From Saccharothrix carnea (lineage in GTDB: Bacteria; Actinomycetota; Actinomycetes; Mycobacteriales; Pseudonocardiaceae), in NCBI RefSeq assembly GCF_003014735.1, contig NZ_PYAX01000003.1:744001-808000 (forward strand): a DNA stretch of 64,000 nucleotides, read 5' to 3'. Below are positions 35,396 through 44,697 of this stretch, piece after piece (positions within the stretch are counted from its first letter, which is position 1; every line of letters starts with the position of its first letter). A model generated the notes under the pieces. That model saw only the letters and a program-made list of their open reading frames with translations, did not search any database and was not told the DNA's origin. The position numbers and the translations under genes are program-made.

Positions 35396-36669
35396 TCTCC
35401 CCATCCCCGGTAGGTCGGATCCGCCTCCGCGCGCGGGTCACGTCGCGCGTCCTTGAAGGGTGTGGTCGCACTGCGGATGTTGGCGCCGACGATGAAGCCG
35501 TTGTCGCCCACCGACACCGTGATGTAGTGCGTCTGGCCACCGTACTGGACCTCGAAGATCGGCCGTCCGGGCGGCTTGCCCTGGTAGTAGCCCGTGTACT
35601 TGCCTTCGGTGGCAGCTCGGTGCACCACCTCGGCGATCTTGTCCTCGGGGATCCCGGCGGCTGTGAACTCGTCCTTGTGCTTCATCACGTGCGCAAGGCC
35701 GGACTCCTTGTTGGTACGCGGATTGACCCCTCCCTCCTCCAGGAAGACGATCTTCCCGTTGGGGTCCCTGCCGATTTCGACGACCTTGTCCGGAGAGATC
35801 TTCACGCCGTTGTCCTGAGCTTCGGCGATGAGTTCCTGCTTCTCCTGCTCCCGACGCTGCCGGTCGACCTCGCGCGGATCCTTGTGCTGCGGATCCAGGT
35901 CCTTCCGACGGAGCTTGTCGACCAACTCCTTGAGCTTGCGCCAGGCCATGCGCAGTACCTCGGCGAGCCCGTCGAGCCGTTTCGCCACGTTGGAAATGGT
36001 CTTGAGCAGCTTGCGCACCACGTCCGCGATCTTGGCGGCGTACTTGACAACCAGACTGGTGGCCTGCGTCGCCACCACCGGCGCCGCGGCACCACCCGTG
36101 ACGAGAAGTTCCAGTCCCCAGACCACAAGCCTGCCGACCGCATCCGCGACCAGGTCCCGCACGAACTCCCGCACCGCCGCCACGACCTCGCCCATGATCG
36201 TGACCACGGCGCCCACACCGCTGCATACCCTCGACGCACCACGCAGCGCATCGACCACTTCTCCGGCACGCGCCCGATACGCATCACCCGCGGCACCACG
36301 CCACCCGGCAGTGCGATCATGCGATGTGGTCTCCAGGTCACCGGCCACCCGCTCGACGCCTTCGCTGATGTTCTGCCAGGTCTGCGCGTAGGCGCAGATG
36401 ACCGGCGGTGTCCCGGCCAGATCGTTCAGCATGTCCTGCAACGGCTGAACGTGCTCGATCAACCACCCGACCCCATAGGACGCCAGCGTGCCCACCGGGT
36501 CCATGTAGACACCGAGCGCTTCAAGCCCGGCGCCGACGACTCCCAGGCCCGCCTCGACCCAATCCCCGTTATTGATCCCATCGAGCGCGGCCTGCCCGGC
36601 CGACAAAAGGCCGATCCCGGTGATCGCGGTGGTGTCGTCCTCCGGTTTCGCGACAAACGGGTTGTTCAC
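35392..36669 (-). CDS. Type VII-like polymorphic toxin with unrecognised C-terminal toxin domain
   Basis: 425 residues from GTG 36669, whose start overlaps the stop of the WXG100-like frame (GTGA). Residues about 75-200 are a WXG100/PPE-like helical region (GWRGAAGDAYRARAGEVVDALRG), then hydrophobic segments (WGLELLVTGGAAAPVVATQA) and a charged linker (RKLKELVDKLRRKDLDPQ). The last 120 residues form a compact domain (KIVFLEEGGVNPRTNKESGLAHVMKHKDEF ... YYQGKPPGRPIFEVQYGG ... VSVGDNGFIVGANIRS). The conserved-looking GLAHVMKH His pair and the short beta-rich tail suggest a small RNase-type fold. No precise toxin family is recognised. Confidence 0.7.
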   Translation of the reverse strand: MNNPFVAKPEDDTTAITGIGLLSAGQAALDGINNGDWVEAGLGVVGAGLEALGVYMDPVGTLASYGVGWLIEHVQPLQDMLNDLAGTPPVICAYAQTWQNISEGVERVAGDLETTSHDRTAGWRGAAGDAYRARAGEVVDALRGASRVCSGVGAVVTIMGEVVAAVREFVRDLVADAVGRLVVWGLELLVTGGAAAPVVATQATSLVVKYAAKIADVVRKLLKTISNVAKRLDGLAEVLRMAWRKLKELVDKLRRKDLDPQHKDPREVDRQRREQEKQELIAEAQDNGVKISPDKVVEIGRDPNGKIVFLEEGGVNPRTNKESGLAHVMKHKDEFTAAGIPEDKIAEVVHRAATEGKYTGYYQGKPPGRPIFEVQYGGQTHYITVSVGDNGFIVGANIRSATTPFKDARRDPRAEADPTYRGWGE

Positions 36670-36971
36670 CCCTGCCCCAACCGGTCGAACCGGTCGACGT
36701 TGTCGGACTCGACCTGCTCGTGGACCTCGGCGGTCGCCTTCAACGACTCCGCCATCGAGTCCAGTGCCTCCGCCGCCTGGGACTACGCCTCCACGCCCCA
36801 CTTCTCCAGCGGGTCGAGCATCAGGGTGAACGGCCGGCACAGCACCCCATACGCATCCGCGGACATCGACACCTGACGCGCCGCGTCCAACGCCTGCGCC
36901 AACACGCCCCCCTGCCCCCGAACCTGCCCGGCGTGCTCCCGAACCTCACCAGGCACCACCTCGAACACCAC
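36666..36971 (-). pseudogene. WXG100-like secretion partner interrupted by an in-frame TAG
   Basis: From GTG 36971 (preceded by GGGGAGG) the frame reads VVFEVVPGEVREHAGQVRGQGG ... SADAYGVLCRPF ... LEKWGVEA, then TAG (36785-36783). It continues in the same frame as SQAAEALDSMAESLKATAEVHEQVESDN to TGA 36668-36666, which overlaps the toxin start. Ignoring the TAG, the product is 101 residues, the classic WXG100 size, with the typical ending EQVESDN.DRF. One substitution therefore splits the gene; a sequencing error is the alternative. Confidence 0.7.
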
Positions 36972-37420
36972 CCGAGCCTCCCCGTCCCGTCGGCGGTACG
37001 ACCAGCAGCCTTTGTACGCCACCGACCCACGGACGACCGTCGGATCGAGAACACGTAACCCAATCAGTCGAACCGACGTGTCACACATGCCCGGATAGCT
37101 CTCCAGGGACGGTTCCACGCTATAACGGGTATTACCGATACATGTTGGAGGTACCCATCAGTCGCACAGACAGCTAAGCGCGCCGTGGATTCCCTTGAAG
37201 ATCTTGGCGTTTCCTGCTTCGACAGGTGGCACGTCCGGATCCAGGCCTCGATCAGACCAGAGTGCCGGTTCAGGACGCCCGCCGGCCCGGCCCAGCCAGA
37301 CCATCCGCGCGCCGCAATCACACCCGAGACACCCAGTCCAACCACATCAATGAACTGCACCCAACATTCACCGATGCTGGACAACTGCGGCGAAGTGCAG
37401 CCAACAAGCTGAGCCTCCCT
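36972..37420. other. Non-coding stretch, nothing recognised
   Basis: About 450 bases before repeat copy C. No frame in either direction shows protein-like composition, and no strong hairpin or repeat was seen. The promoter of the toxin unit is probably here (minus strand, near 37000-37140). Confidence 0.4.
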
Positions 37421-37566
37421 CTGCCAGCATGGTCCGGCCATTTCTTTGACCAGCGCAAACAGAGAACCCGCACGTCAGCCGGCGCAGTTCACTGCCGTTC
37501 GAAGCCGTAGCGCGTCATTCGACTCCACCGGCTGCTCCAGTTTTGCTCCACCCACCGGCGTGTGAA
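37421..37566 (-). repeat. Dispersed repeat, copy C
   Basis: Aligns with copy A from CTGCCAGC onward and with copy B from GCGCAAACAGAGAACC. The terminal palindrome is degraded (CACCCACCGGCGTGTG). It is followed by a 47-codon frame (37595-37738) of no recognised family and then the IS630 remnant. Confidence 0.65.
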
Positions 37567-37825
37567 TAGCGGCGGCAGGCGTGGAGCTCGACACATGTTT
37601 TCACAGGCGGTGCGGAACGTGATCCGCACCCACGGCGCCGTCCACCCGGTCGATGAGCCGCTAGTCTTCGCCGAGCTGGGCATCAGCATGTGGACCTTAG
37701 ACGTGCCGAACCGGTTGTCGTTCCACGCGACCGGCTAGTGGTGCGTCTCGGAGGGTTGACCCGGTAAACGATCGGTTGGGTTGATCGGCGAGGCTGGTCC
37801 CGCATGTCGAGTGCGGGAGGTGGTT

Positions 37826-38600
37826 GTGGCTCGTCGTCCGAGTGTGTTCGTCAGGCCGTTGTCGATGGAGGAGGGCCGGAAACTTCAGCGGATCACCAGG
37901 ACCGCGAAGGATCCGGTGCGGCTGCGCCGGGCGATCGTAGTCCTGATGTCCTGCCAGGGCCAAGCGGTCCGGGACATCACCTCGTTGATGCAGGTCAGCG
38001 AGGACTACGTGCGGGATGTGATCCACGCCTTCAACGAGCGCCGGTTCGCGGCGCTGGACCCCAAATGGAGCGGCGGACGGAGTCGGACGATCGGTGAACG
38101 GATCTGCCTGATCGCCCGCACTGCGCCCGCCGACTGGGCATCACCGCATTCTCCACCTGGTCGCTCGCGAAGCTGCGCGAACACCTGCTCGACCGCGGCA
38201 CCTTCGCCGCGGTCAGCCGGGAGACGCTGCGCCGCATCCTGCGCGACGCCGGCGTCTCCTGGCAGAGCACCACCACCTGGAAGGCCTCCACCGACCCGGA
38301 CTTCCTTGCGAATATGCACTGCATCCTCGACTTCTACGACCACTCGCCCGACGACGGACGTGTGATCTCCCTGGACGAGTTTGGCCCCCCTGAACCTGGT
38401 GCCGAGCAGAGGGAAAGCCTGGCGGCCCGTCACGTCGCCACGCCGATTACGGGCCACCTACAACCGCTGGCACGGCGTGATGCACATGCTCGCCGCGCTG
38501 GACCTGGCCACTGGGAAGATCCTCTACCGGATCCGGCGCCGCAACGGCACCGCGAGCTCCTCGGCCTGCTCAAAGCCCGTAATCAGTGCCGGACCGGCGC
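37826..38600 (+). pseudogene. IS630-family transposase remnant
   Basis: From GTG 37826: VFVRPLSMEEGRKLQRITRTAKDPVRLRRA and ERRFAALDPKWSGGRSRTI, the IS630 N-terminal HTH region. The frame shifts near 38130 to FSTWSLAKLREHLLDRG ... VSWQSTTTWKASTDPDF ... VISLDEFGP (first catalytic Asp), and again near 38390 to LNLVPSRGKAW ... YNRWHGVMHMLAALDLATGKI. The C-terminal half with the remaining catalytic residues is missing where it meets the DarT-like gene. Confidence 0.85.
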
Positions 38601-39266
38601 TGATCCATATCGGGACTCTACAGGTCGTCGTCCGGAACGAACGGCGACCGACAGGGCCTTCGGAGTAAAGAACTCCGGTGCGACAATAAGTTGAGGAATG
38701 GCCGCGTTCGGCAGAAGTCCCCTCATCCGGTAGGTCTCGCGTTCGGCTTGATCCTCATCCCGCACGACGATGCCCTGCACCTTCGATATTGGGATCGGGC
38801 TGCGGACAAGGACTTCTGCCTGATCGCTGGTGGGCCACCAGTCCGGATGGCCTGTGCGCCTGCGGTACTGGTTCACATTGTTTGCGAAGAGCATGTCGAA
38901 GCCTTCGCGACCACCCGTGATTGGCACCGTGCGGCTGGCAGCGTTGTGCGGCGAGAACTTTGCCTCCGGTTCGTCCAGCAAGGTGATGTCCATAAGGAAG
39001 ACTATCCAATCAGTAAAAACGGCATCCCTATCCTGGACGACCTTGAGGTACCACACGTTGGGATATTCGATGCTGCAAGAGACGTGGTCGAGGTGGTTGT
39101 CCAATCGTTTGGTGTCGGTCGGTCTGTAGAAGTCGGCCGACCGCGTCAGGTCACCGACGGATCTTATCGCCCCGGCCTCGACTACGTGAGGAAGAGCGCT
39201 GGACCGGGTGAAGTGGCAGAGGCGGGTGATCCCTCGCCTCCGGGCTTCCGCCGTGATCGCGTTCAC
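38583..39266 (-). CDS. DarT-like ADP-ribosyltransferase, copy 1 (3' end altered)
   Basis: 227 residues from GTG 39266, overlapping the helicase stop (GTGA). DarT/DUF4433 features: LCHFTRSSALPHVVEAGAI at the start (NAD-binding His), FSPHNAA, and QAEVLVRSPIPISKV with the probable catalytic Glu151. DarT enzymes attach ADP-ribose to bases of single-stranded DNA. Compared with copy 2, homology ends around VAPEFFTPKALSVAVRSGR; the last 14 or so residues are encoded by antisense IS630 sequence. No ADP-ribosylglycohydrolase follows. Activity may be kept or lost. Confidence 0.75.
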   Translation of the reverse strand: MNAITAEARRRGITRLCHFTRSSALPHVVEAGAIRSVGDLTRSADFYRPTDTKRLDNHLDHVSCSIEYPNVWYLKVVQDRDAVFTDWIVFLMDITLLDEPEAKFSPHNAASRTVPITGGREGFDMLFANNVNQYRRRTGHPDWWPTSDQAEVLVRSPIPISKVQGIVVRDEDQAERETYRMRGLLPNAAIPQLIVAPEFFTPKALSVAVRSGRRPVESRYGSAPVRH

Positions 39267-40702
39267 CGTGTGGTGGACCTGTCGTAGATGTCCGACTCTT
39301 CGCCGGGCAGGAGACTGGTCAGCGATCCCGAGTAAAGGATCACCAGTTCCGTCTTGGCGCGTGTCACCGCTATGTACAACTCGCGGGCCTGTTTCATCAT
39401 GGCCTCGGTCGCGCCGAAGACTTCGATGCTGCTTTTGGACGGAAGTTCATCCGCGTCGCAGAATGGGAGTACGACAGCGTCGAACTCGAGCCCGCGGGCT
39501 TCCGCGTACGGACCATAGAAGATACCCGGACCATAGGCCCAGACCTTCATACCCTTGTGTAGTCGGGTGACCCGATTGTTCCTATCGGAGATGATCTCGA
39601 TCTCATCGTCCCAGTCATCGTTTCTCAACAGGATGGCGACCTGGTGGATCTTCCTCCTGGATACTTTGCGGTCCACGAGGAGATTCTCGGCCATGTGAAC
39701 GGCTTCGGCGATCTGCATCGACTTGGAGAACGCCTCGACGAGCAGCGGTGCGTCACCATCACGTTGTGGGGGCAACGGGGAGACGAGTTCGACGTCATCC
39801 TTGAAGAACGGCGTATCCGCCACAGCTTCGGCCAAACGCGCGATCTGCTTCGTGTTACGGTAATTCCGGTCGAATCTCACCAGATCCTTCGGCTCGACTA
39901 GCAGGCCGAGCGACTTCCAGGACACACGGCTGCCGTAGATCTGCTGGGCGTAATCACCGAAGAAGGTGACCGTGCCGTCCTTCGGGACGATCTCAGTCAA
40001 CGACCTGATCATCTCTGGGGAGAAGTCCTGACCTTCGTCAATCACCACGTGCCGGTACTGCGGTTCCTTGTGGCTTTCTGTTAGCTTCCGCCGCAGAACG
40101 CCTGCCAAGTCGCTCAGGTCGTGCTCATAACGATTCTCGGCGAGCAACTGTCGGTAGCGGATGCGTATCTGGTTCACGATCGTCCGGTCAGAGGGGGCAA
40201 GACCGTAGTTGCGGCCGACTCGCTGGACGTGGCCGTTCACGTACTCCGCGAAGTTTGTGATCCCATGCCCGGCCAGCCAGTCGAGCTCGTCCAAGAAGAA
40301 TCCGACTGGCCGGTCGAGGACGGCTCGGCGCGAACGGGCACGGGAACGTACTTCGTTCACCGCGCGCTCGATGAGTTCCACCCTCCGATCCCTTGGACAG
40401 ATCAGGAGAGGGTCCGGCGAGAGCGTTCGGATGTAGTCGATGGCAAACTTGTGGTACTGCTCGACCTTGACGTCATCATCAGGTCCGACCAATTCCCGGA
40501 GATAGGTTACTAGGGCTCCGTTGAAGGTCACCAACAACGTCTTACCACCACTTTTAGGCATTTTGGACAAGTGCCGTGCGCGGTGTACGGCCATCACTGT
40601 TTTTCCGCTGCCCGCCGTTCCCAAGGCGATGCAGTGGCCCTTTTCTCGCATGTAGACGACATCACGTTGCTGCCCAACGGGATCCGGAAGCACTGTCCGC
40701 AC
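39263..40702 (-). CDS. UvrD/Rep-like superfamily 1 helicase, copy 1
   Basis: 479 residues from GTG 40702. Walker A GTAGSGKT (28-35), motif II VVIDEGQD (Asp-Glu), motif III FFGDYAQQIYG, RFDRNYRNT (motif IV region), ARGLEFDAVVLPF (motif V) and LYIAVTRAKTELVI (motif VI). Shorter than UvrD because subdomains 1B and 2B are reduced. About 40% similar by eye to copy 2 with identical motif order. It overlaps the DarT-like gene, as in copy 2, so the two products very likely work together on DNA ends or single strands. Confidence 0.85.
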   Translation of the reverse strand: MRTVLPDPVGQQRDVVYMREKGHCIALGTAGSGKTVMAVHRARHLSKMPKSGGKTLLVTFNGALVTYLRELVGPDDDVKVEQYHKFAIDYIRTLSPDPLLICPRDRRVELIERAVNEVRSRARSRRAVLDRPVGFFLDELDWLAGHGITNFAEYVNGHVQRVGRNYGLAPSDRTIVNQIRIRYRQLLAENRYEHDLSDLAGVLRRKLTESHKEPQYRHVVIDEGQDFSPEMIRSLTEIVPKDGTVTFFGDYAQQIYGSRVSWKSLGLLVEPKDLVRFDRNYRNTKQIARLAEAVADTPFFKDDVELVSPLPPQRDGDAPLLVEAFSKSMQIAEAVHMAENLLVDRKVSRRKIHQVAILLRNDDWDDEIEIISDRNNRVTRLHKGMKVWAYGPGIFYGPYAEARGLEFDAVVLPFCDADELPSKSSIEVFGATEAMMKQARELYIAVTRAKTELVILYSGSLTSLLPGEESDIYDRSTTR

Positions 40703-40969
40703 CGTTCGATCATGGCACAGTTACCTCGTGATGTCCGCAGTTTCCGGCAGCAAGGTGGCTACACGGCGCGGGTCGGATGGCGACTACCGACCCTCATGCT
40801 TGCCGATAACGTGATCCGTGCAGGTGAGAAGCGCGAGAAGGCAAGGACTCGCAAGTTCGAGGAGCGCTCGTGATCCAAGGCGTCGCCGACTGACGCGCAT
40901 GATGATCGGCCGTGCTACTCCGACTGGACTACGTGGACGTGGTCATCGCGTTCGCGCTGTTGCGTCTAA

Positions 40970-41480
40970 CGCCCTAAAAGGCGTCGGCATCGATCCGGCA
41001 GCCGAGCGGTCCTGCACCACTTGGTCGACGTTTCTCCGCTCCGAGGCCGAAAGGGCTACGGGCCTGCGGTTTCTTCGAGACCCACCCCTGACCGACGCGC
41101 GCCTATACGTGCTCGCAGTCATCGAACAACCAGCCGCCGAATCGGAGTACTCGGCGCCGCTGCGAACCCAGCCGCCTCTGGGTCACCAAGCCATCATGAA
41201 TCTCGTCATGGACCTCGACGACGCGGACAGTTCCACACGGTTCATGGTCCGCGATCGAGACGGCAGGTATCGGGCATTGTTCGATGACATCTCACCGACG
41301 CAGACATCCGGGTCGTTCTCAGCGGTGTCCGGGGTTACCGCGGATAGACACGATCGTGAGCTGCGCCCGAATATCTCGACGAGAACCGCTCGACCGCACG
41401 TTGATTCTGGAATCACCGGTACGCCATTCCGGGGACGGACGCCAGCATTCATCACCACACCAGACCGGGTGGAGTCATCA
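40970..41480 (+). pseudogene. Remnant of a DDE transposase/integrase (IS481-like)
   Basis: One frame reads GIDPAAERSCTTWSTFLRSEAERATGLRFLRDP, TDARLYVLAVIEQ, then NLVMDLDDADSSTRFMVRDRDGRYRALFDDI, the rve core with the second catalytic Asp (RDRDG). It then shifts frame to LTDADIRVVLSG, PRIDTIVSCARISRREPLDRTLI, the region of the final Glu, which is not conserved. N-terminal HTH and C-terminus are missing. Confidence 0.7.
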
Positions 41481-42500
41481 GTTCATACTGATCGTCGATC
41501 AGGTGCGGTCGCAGGTCCAGACGGTGGTCGGGGCCTGGCGGGTAGCGGCGGTGCGCCCAGCGGGCCACCGCGACCCGCGACTCCCGTGCGGTGTCGTGGG
41601 AGAACTGTGGTACCCGGCGCGACAACTCCGCCGCCTACCCCACACTCGCTCCCGGCAGCAGCAACACCGCGACAACCTCGGCCAGCACCTCGACGTCACA
41701 CCCGGCCGGCAATCGCGACAGCTCGACTTGCCAGGAGCGTTGCTCCAGGGTCACCAACTCGGTGACCAGGTCGGCCAGTGTCCAGGTGCGGATCCCGCTG
41801 CGGCCTAACACCGCCAACAGCGCACACGCGTGCAACACCAACGGGGTATCCCCGTCGGCGCCGACCGGCCGATCGGGCAGATCCGGGGCCGGCACACGCC
41901 CGTGCGCGTCGGCCCGCACCGCCTCGGCATACCACCGCTGCCGGTCCGCGGCCTCGCCTACTGCGGACAGAACCTCCACCCAGGCCAGCCTGGGCCGCAC
42001 CTCGTCCGAGAAGAGTCGCAACGCCGCGTCGATGCGCGCCAGCAGCAGCACACAGATCAGGTCCGGATGCCGCACGGCACCGGCTATCAGGGTTTCCAGG
42101 ACCGAGGTCCGAGTGCGGTCGGCCGGCGTCGTCGACGATCACCAGCGTGGGATCCCCCGCCGCGGCGATCCGCTCCACCACACCAGCCGCATCATCGAGC
42201 AGACGACCCGCCACCCACCCCTGCGGCAGCGCCTCGCCCACGGCCAGCGACAGGCGGCTCTTGCCGACCCCTGCCGGACCCATCACCACCCGCACCACAT
42301 CACCATGCGGATCTGCGGCGACGCACCAGGCCAGCAGACGATCACGCACAGCACTGCGCCCCCACAACGGGGTAGACGTGAACGGCGCGGTCAACCACCC
42401 CACCACCGCGCCAGCCTCAAGCACCGAACCACCCCGTTCCACCGCCTTGGACTCGACCGGTACCGGGGACTCCGGCAACGGCGGCCGCAACGGGCCCAAC
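41465..42500 (-). pseudogene. Broken STAND-type P-loop ATPase
   Basis: Minus strand: LTAPFTSTPLWGRSAVRDRLLAW, Walker A MGPAGVGKSRLSLAVG, Walker B TLVIVDDA. A frameshift near 42120 leads to DRTRTSVLETLIAGAVRHPDLICVLLLARID ... ADLVTELVTLEQRSWQVELSRLP, and another near 41640 to AAELSRRVPQFSHDTARESRVAVARWAHRRYPP ending near LIDDQYEL. The N-terminus abuts an IS3 orfA remnant and the C-terminus an IS481-like remnant. Many STAND ATPases are antiphage sensors; this one is dead. Confidence 0.65.
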
Positions 42501-42639
42501 AACTCGTCACGAGCCTCCCGGCGATCACGCCGATCCGCCACCGCCTGCACTTCGGCAACCCCCGAACACCCACAAGGACGACCAAACCCGTGGTCAACGT
42601 CCCGGCGTTCTCGTCCTCCGGCGAGGGCGGGGCCGCACC

Positions 42640-42822
42640 GGTCGCGGAGGTGGTGACCTGCGGTCCGGTGCGCTGCGCGTCGTCGAGCCTGATCCAGTTG
42701 CGCGGCGTCTCGTGGTTGACACCGAGATCCTCGGCCACCGACTTGATCGTCGCGCCCGGCCGGGACCGGTAGAGCGCGACCGCCTCGGCCCGGAACTCCG
42801 GCGGGTAGTGCTTCATCACCTT
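42640..42822 (-). pseudogene. IS3-family transposase orfA fragment
   Basis: MKHYPPEFRAEAVALYRSRPGATIKSVAEDLGVNHETPRNWIR is the N-terminal HTH of IS3/IS2-type OrfA. The leucine zipper and OrfB are absent. Confidence 0.75.
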
Positions 42823-43308
42823 CTGAACGGGCCTCCTGTCCACCCGGATCGTCAGGATCCAAGTGTGTTTGGTGTCCAACATCCAGGGTCAAGTCCGTCG
42901 CGCCAATGACGATTGCTGCCGGAACCGAGACGACGTTCGGAGTGCCTGGTTGCGTCGAGCGCGCGTGCACCATCACGCATGCGGAGGCGAGGCGGCACGC
43001 GGCCGGCCGCCTCACAGTCCGGGAGAACATCGCCGACCTGTGCGAGGAGTTCGTGGACTACGGCGGGCTGGCCATCGCCGCGCAGCGCCGGCGACGCTCG
43101 CGCTGGACGAGCTGGTCGATTCCACGGTGGCCGTGGCCGCGAGCGTCGGTACCGCCCCTTCACTGGTCCCGTATACACGTCACACGCGCAACCAGTCCGC
43201 TTCGACTCGTGGGCCGCCTCCATGTGATGCGTCATGTAGGCTAGGAGCCCTCTCGGCGGTGCCACGTCAGTGGTTCTCCCAGCCGCCGGTGATCTACAGG
43301 GAGCCAAC
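42823..43308. other. Unassigned stretch before the second helicase
   Basis: A plus-strand frame from 42906 reads GVPGCVERACTITHAEARRHAAGRLTVRENIADLCEEFVDYGGLAIAAQ and then becomes Arg-rich and unprotein-like. It looks like the N-terminus of a gene cut off near 43085; no family recognised. The rest, up to the helicase start, should contain the promoter of the helicase-DarT-glycohydrolase operon. Confidence 0.35.
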
Positions 43309-44697
43309 GTGAACCTGCCTGCGCCCAAGGGGCACCAGCGTGACGTCGTCTATCTGCCTGGTCGCGGACATCAAGTAATCCTCGGTACCGCTGGCACGGG
43401 CAAGACCGTTATGGCGATCCACCGCGCTGCGCACCTCGCGGACACCCGCACGCGGAACCACGGGCCAACGTTGTTGCTGACGTACAACAATTCACTGGTT
43501 ACATACTTGCGCCATCTGGCCAACCGGTTGCCTGGTGTCACCATTGAAACGTATGGCAAGTTTTCCCGCGGTTACCTGGCCGCTAAAGGTTTGATGGGCT
43601 ACAATCAGATTGCCACTCCGGACCTACGTCGACACTTTGTCGAACAGGCCGTCAAGACAACAGCGATGACTCACGGGACGAACCCGTTCCTGGAGCACGC
43701 TACCGATTTTTTCCTCGATGAGCTCGAATGGATTGACGGACACGGTCTTGCCACTGTGCAAGACTATCTCGACGTGAAGCGGGCCGGCAGAATGGCGCCG
43801 CTCCAGCAAGGTCAGCGACACACTGTCTGGGACATCCGCACGAACTACCTGAAAGCACGTCGCGCAGGAGGCCGCCCCTACGACTGGGCAGGCCTTCCGA
43901 TGGTCGTGCGCGCTGCGCTTGCCGTAGATGCCGAAACCCGCCGGTACAAGCACATCGTGGTCGACGAGGCCCAGGACCTGTCACCGGAGGCCATCCGCTC
44001 ACTGGCTGAAGCCATCCCAGAAGATGGCAGCTTGACGCTGTTCGCCGACTACGCGCAGCAGATCTACGGACAACGGGTGTCCTGGCGCTCGTGCGGGTTG
44101 ACCGTCACGAAGGCTGAGCTGTTCCTCGACAACTACCGCAACAGCCCTGAGATCGCTCGGCTCGCGATCGCGATGGCGGACATGCCCCACTTCAAGGACT
44201 CGGCCGACTTGGTCGAACCCCGCGCTCCACAGCGGGCGGCCGGAGCGAAACCCACCCTCGTCCGTTACTCGTCACCAACGGCCGAAGCGGCGGGCGTCGC
44301 CACCAACGCCGCCGACTTCGGCAAGTTCGCACGAGTCGGTGTACTCGCGAGGACCAGGGCGGAAGCGCGCCAAGCCGTGGCTGGAATCGCCGGCGTCCGC
44401 ATGCTGCACGACAACATGCAGAAGTGGGAGATCAGCTCTGGCGTCTATGCAGGCACGTACCACTCCGCCAAAGGACTCGAGTTCGACGTGGTATTCCTCC
44501 CCTTCTGCGGCGCGAACCGGTGCCCGGACAGTGACACTGTCGCCGCGTTCGGCTACGACGAGGCCGCAAGCCGCGAGAGTCGCCTGCTTTACGTGGGTGT
44601 CACGCGGGCTTGCGATGAGCTCATCATCACTCACACCGGGCAGTTGACGCCGCTGCTCCCCGCTGCGGACTCTGGCCTCTACCAGGTGACGACATGA
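43309..44697 (+). CDS. UvrD/Rep-like superfamily 1 helicase, copy 2
   Basis: 462 residues from GTG 43309 (AGGGAG upstream). Walker A GTAGTGKT (26-33), motif II VVDEAQD (Asp219-Glu220), motif III LFADYAQQIYG, LDNYRNS, motif V AKGLEFDVVFLPF, motif VI LLYVGVTRACDELII. First gene of a three-gene unit; its stop overlaps the DarT start (ATGA). A helicase coupled to a DNA-modifying toxin could expose single strands for ADP-ribosylation or load the complex on phage DNA (inference). GC is somewhat lower than in flanking metabolic genes. Confidence 0.87.
   Translation: MNLPAPKGHQRDVVYLPGRGHQVILGTAGTGKTVMAIHRAAHLADTRTRNHGPTLLLTYNNSLVTYLRHLANRLPGVTIETYGKFSRGYLAAKGLMGYNQIATPDLRRHFVEQAVKTTAMTHGTNPFLEHATDFFLDELEWIDGHGLATVQDYLDVKRAGRMAPLQQGQRHTVWDIRTNYLKARRAGGRPYDWAGLPMVVRAALAVDAETRRYKHIVVDEAQDLSPEAIRSLAEAIPEDGSLTLFADYAQQIYGQRVSWRSCGLTVTKAELFLDNYRNSPEIARLAIAMADMPHFKDSADLVEPRAPQRAAGAKPTLVRYSSPTAEAAGVATNAADFGKFARVGVLARTRAEARQAVAGIAGVRMLHDNMQKWEISSGVYAGTYHSAKGLEFDVVFLPFCGANRCPDSDTVAAFGYDEAASRESRLLYVGVTRACDELIITHTGQLTPLLPAADSGLYQVTT

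Noticed and set aside
35392-36669. Assigning the toxin domain to Ntox50, EndoU or barnase families
   Set aside because: Some resemblance in size and beta-rich tail, but the family-defining residues could not be matched with confidence.
37064-37441. 125-codon minus-strand frame upstream of the toxin unit
   Set aside because: No start context, uneven composition and no conserved-looking segments; treated as non-coding.
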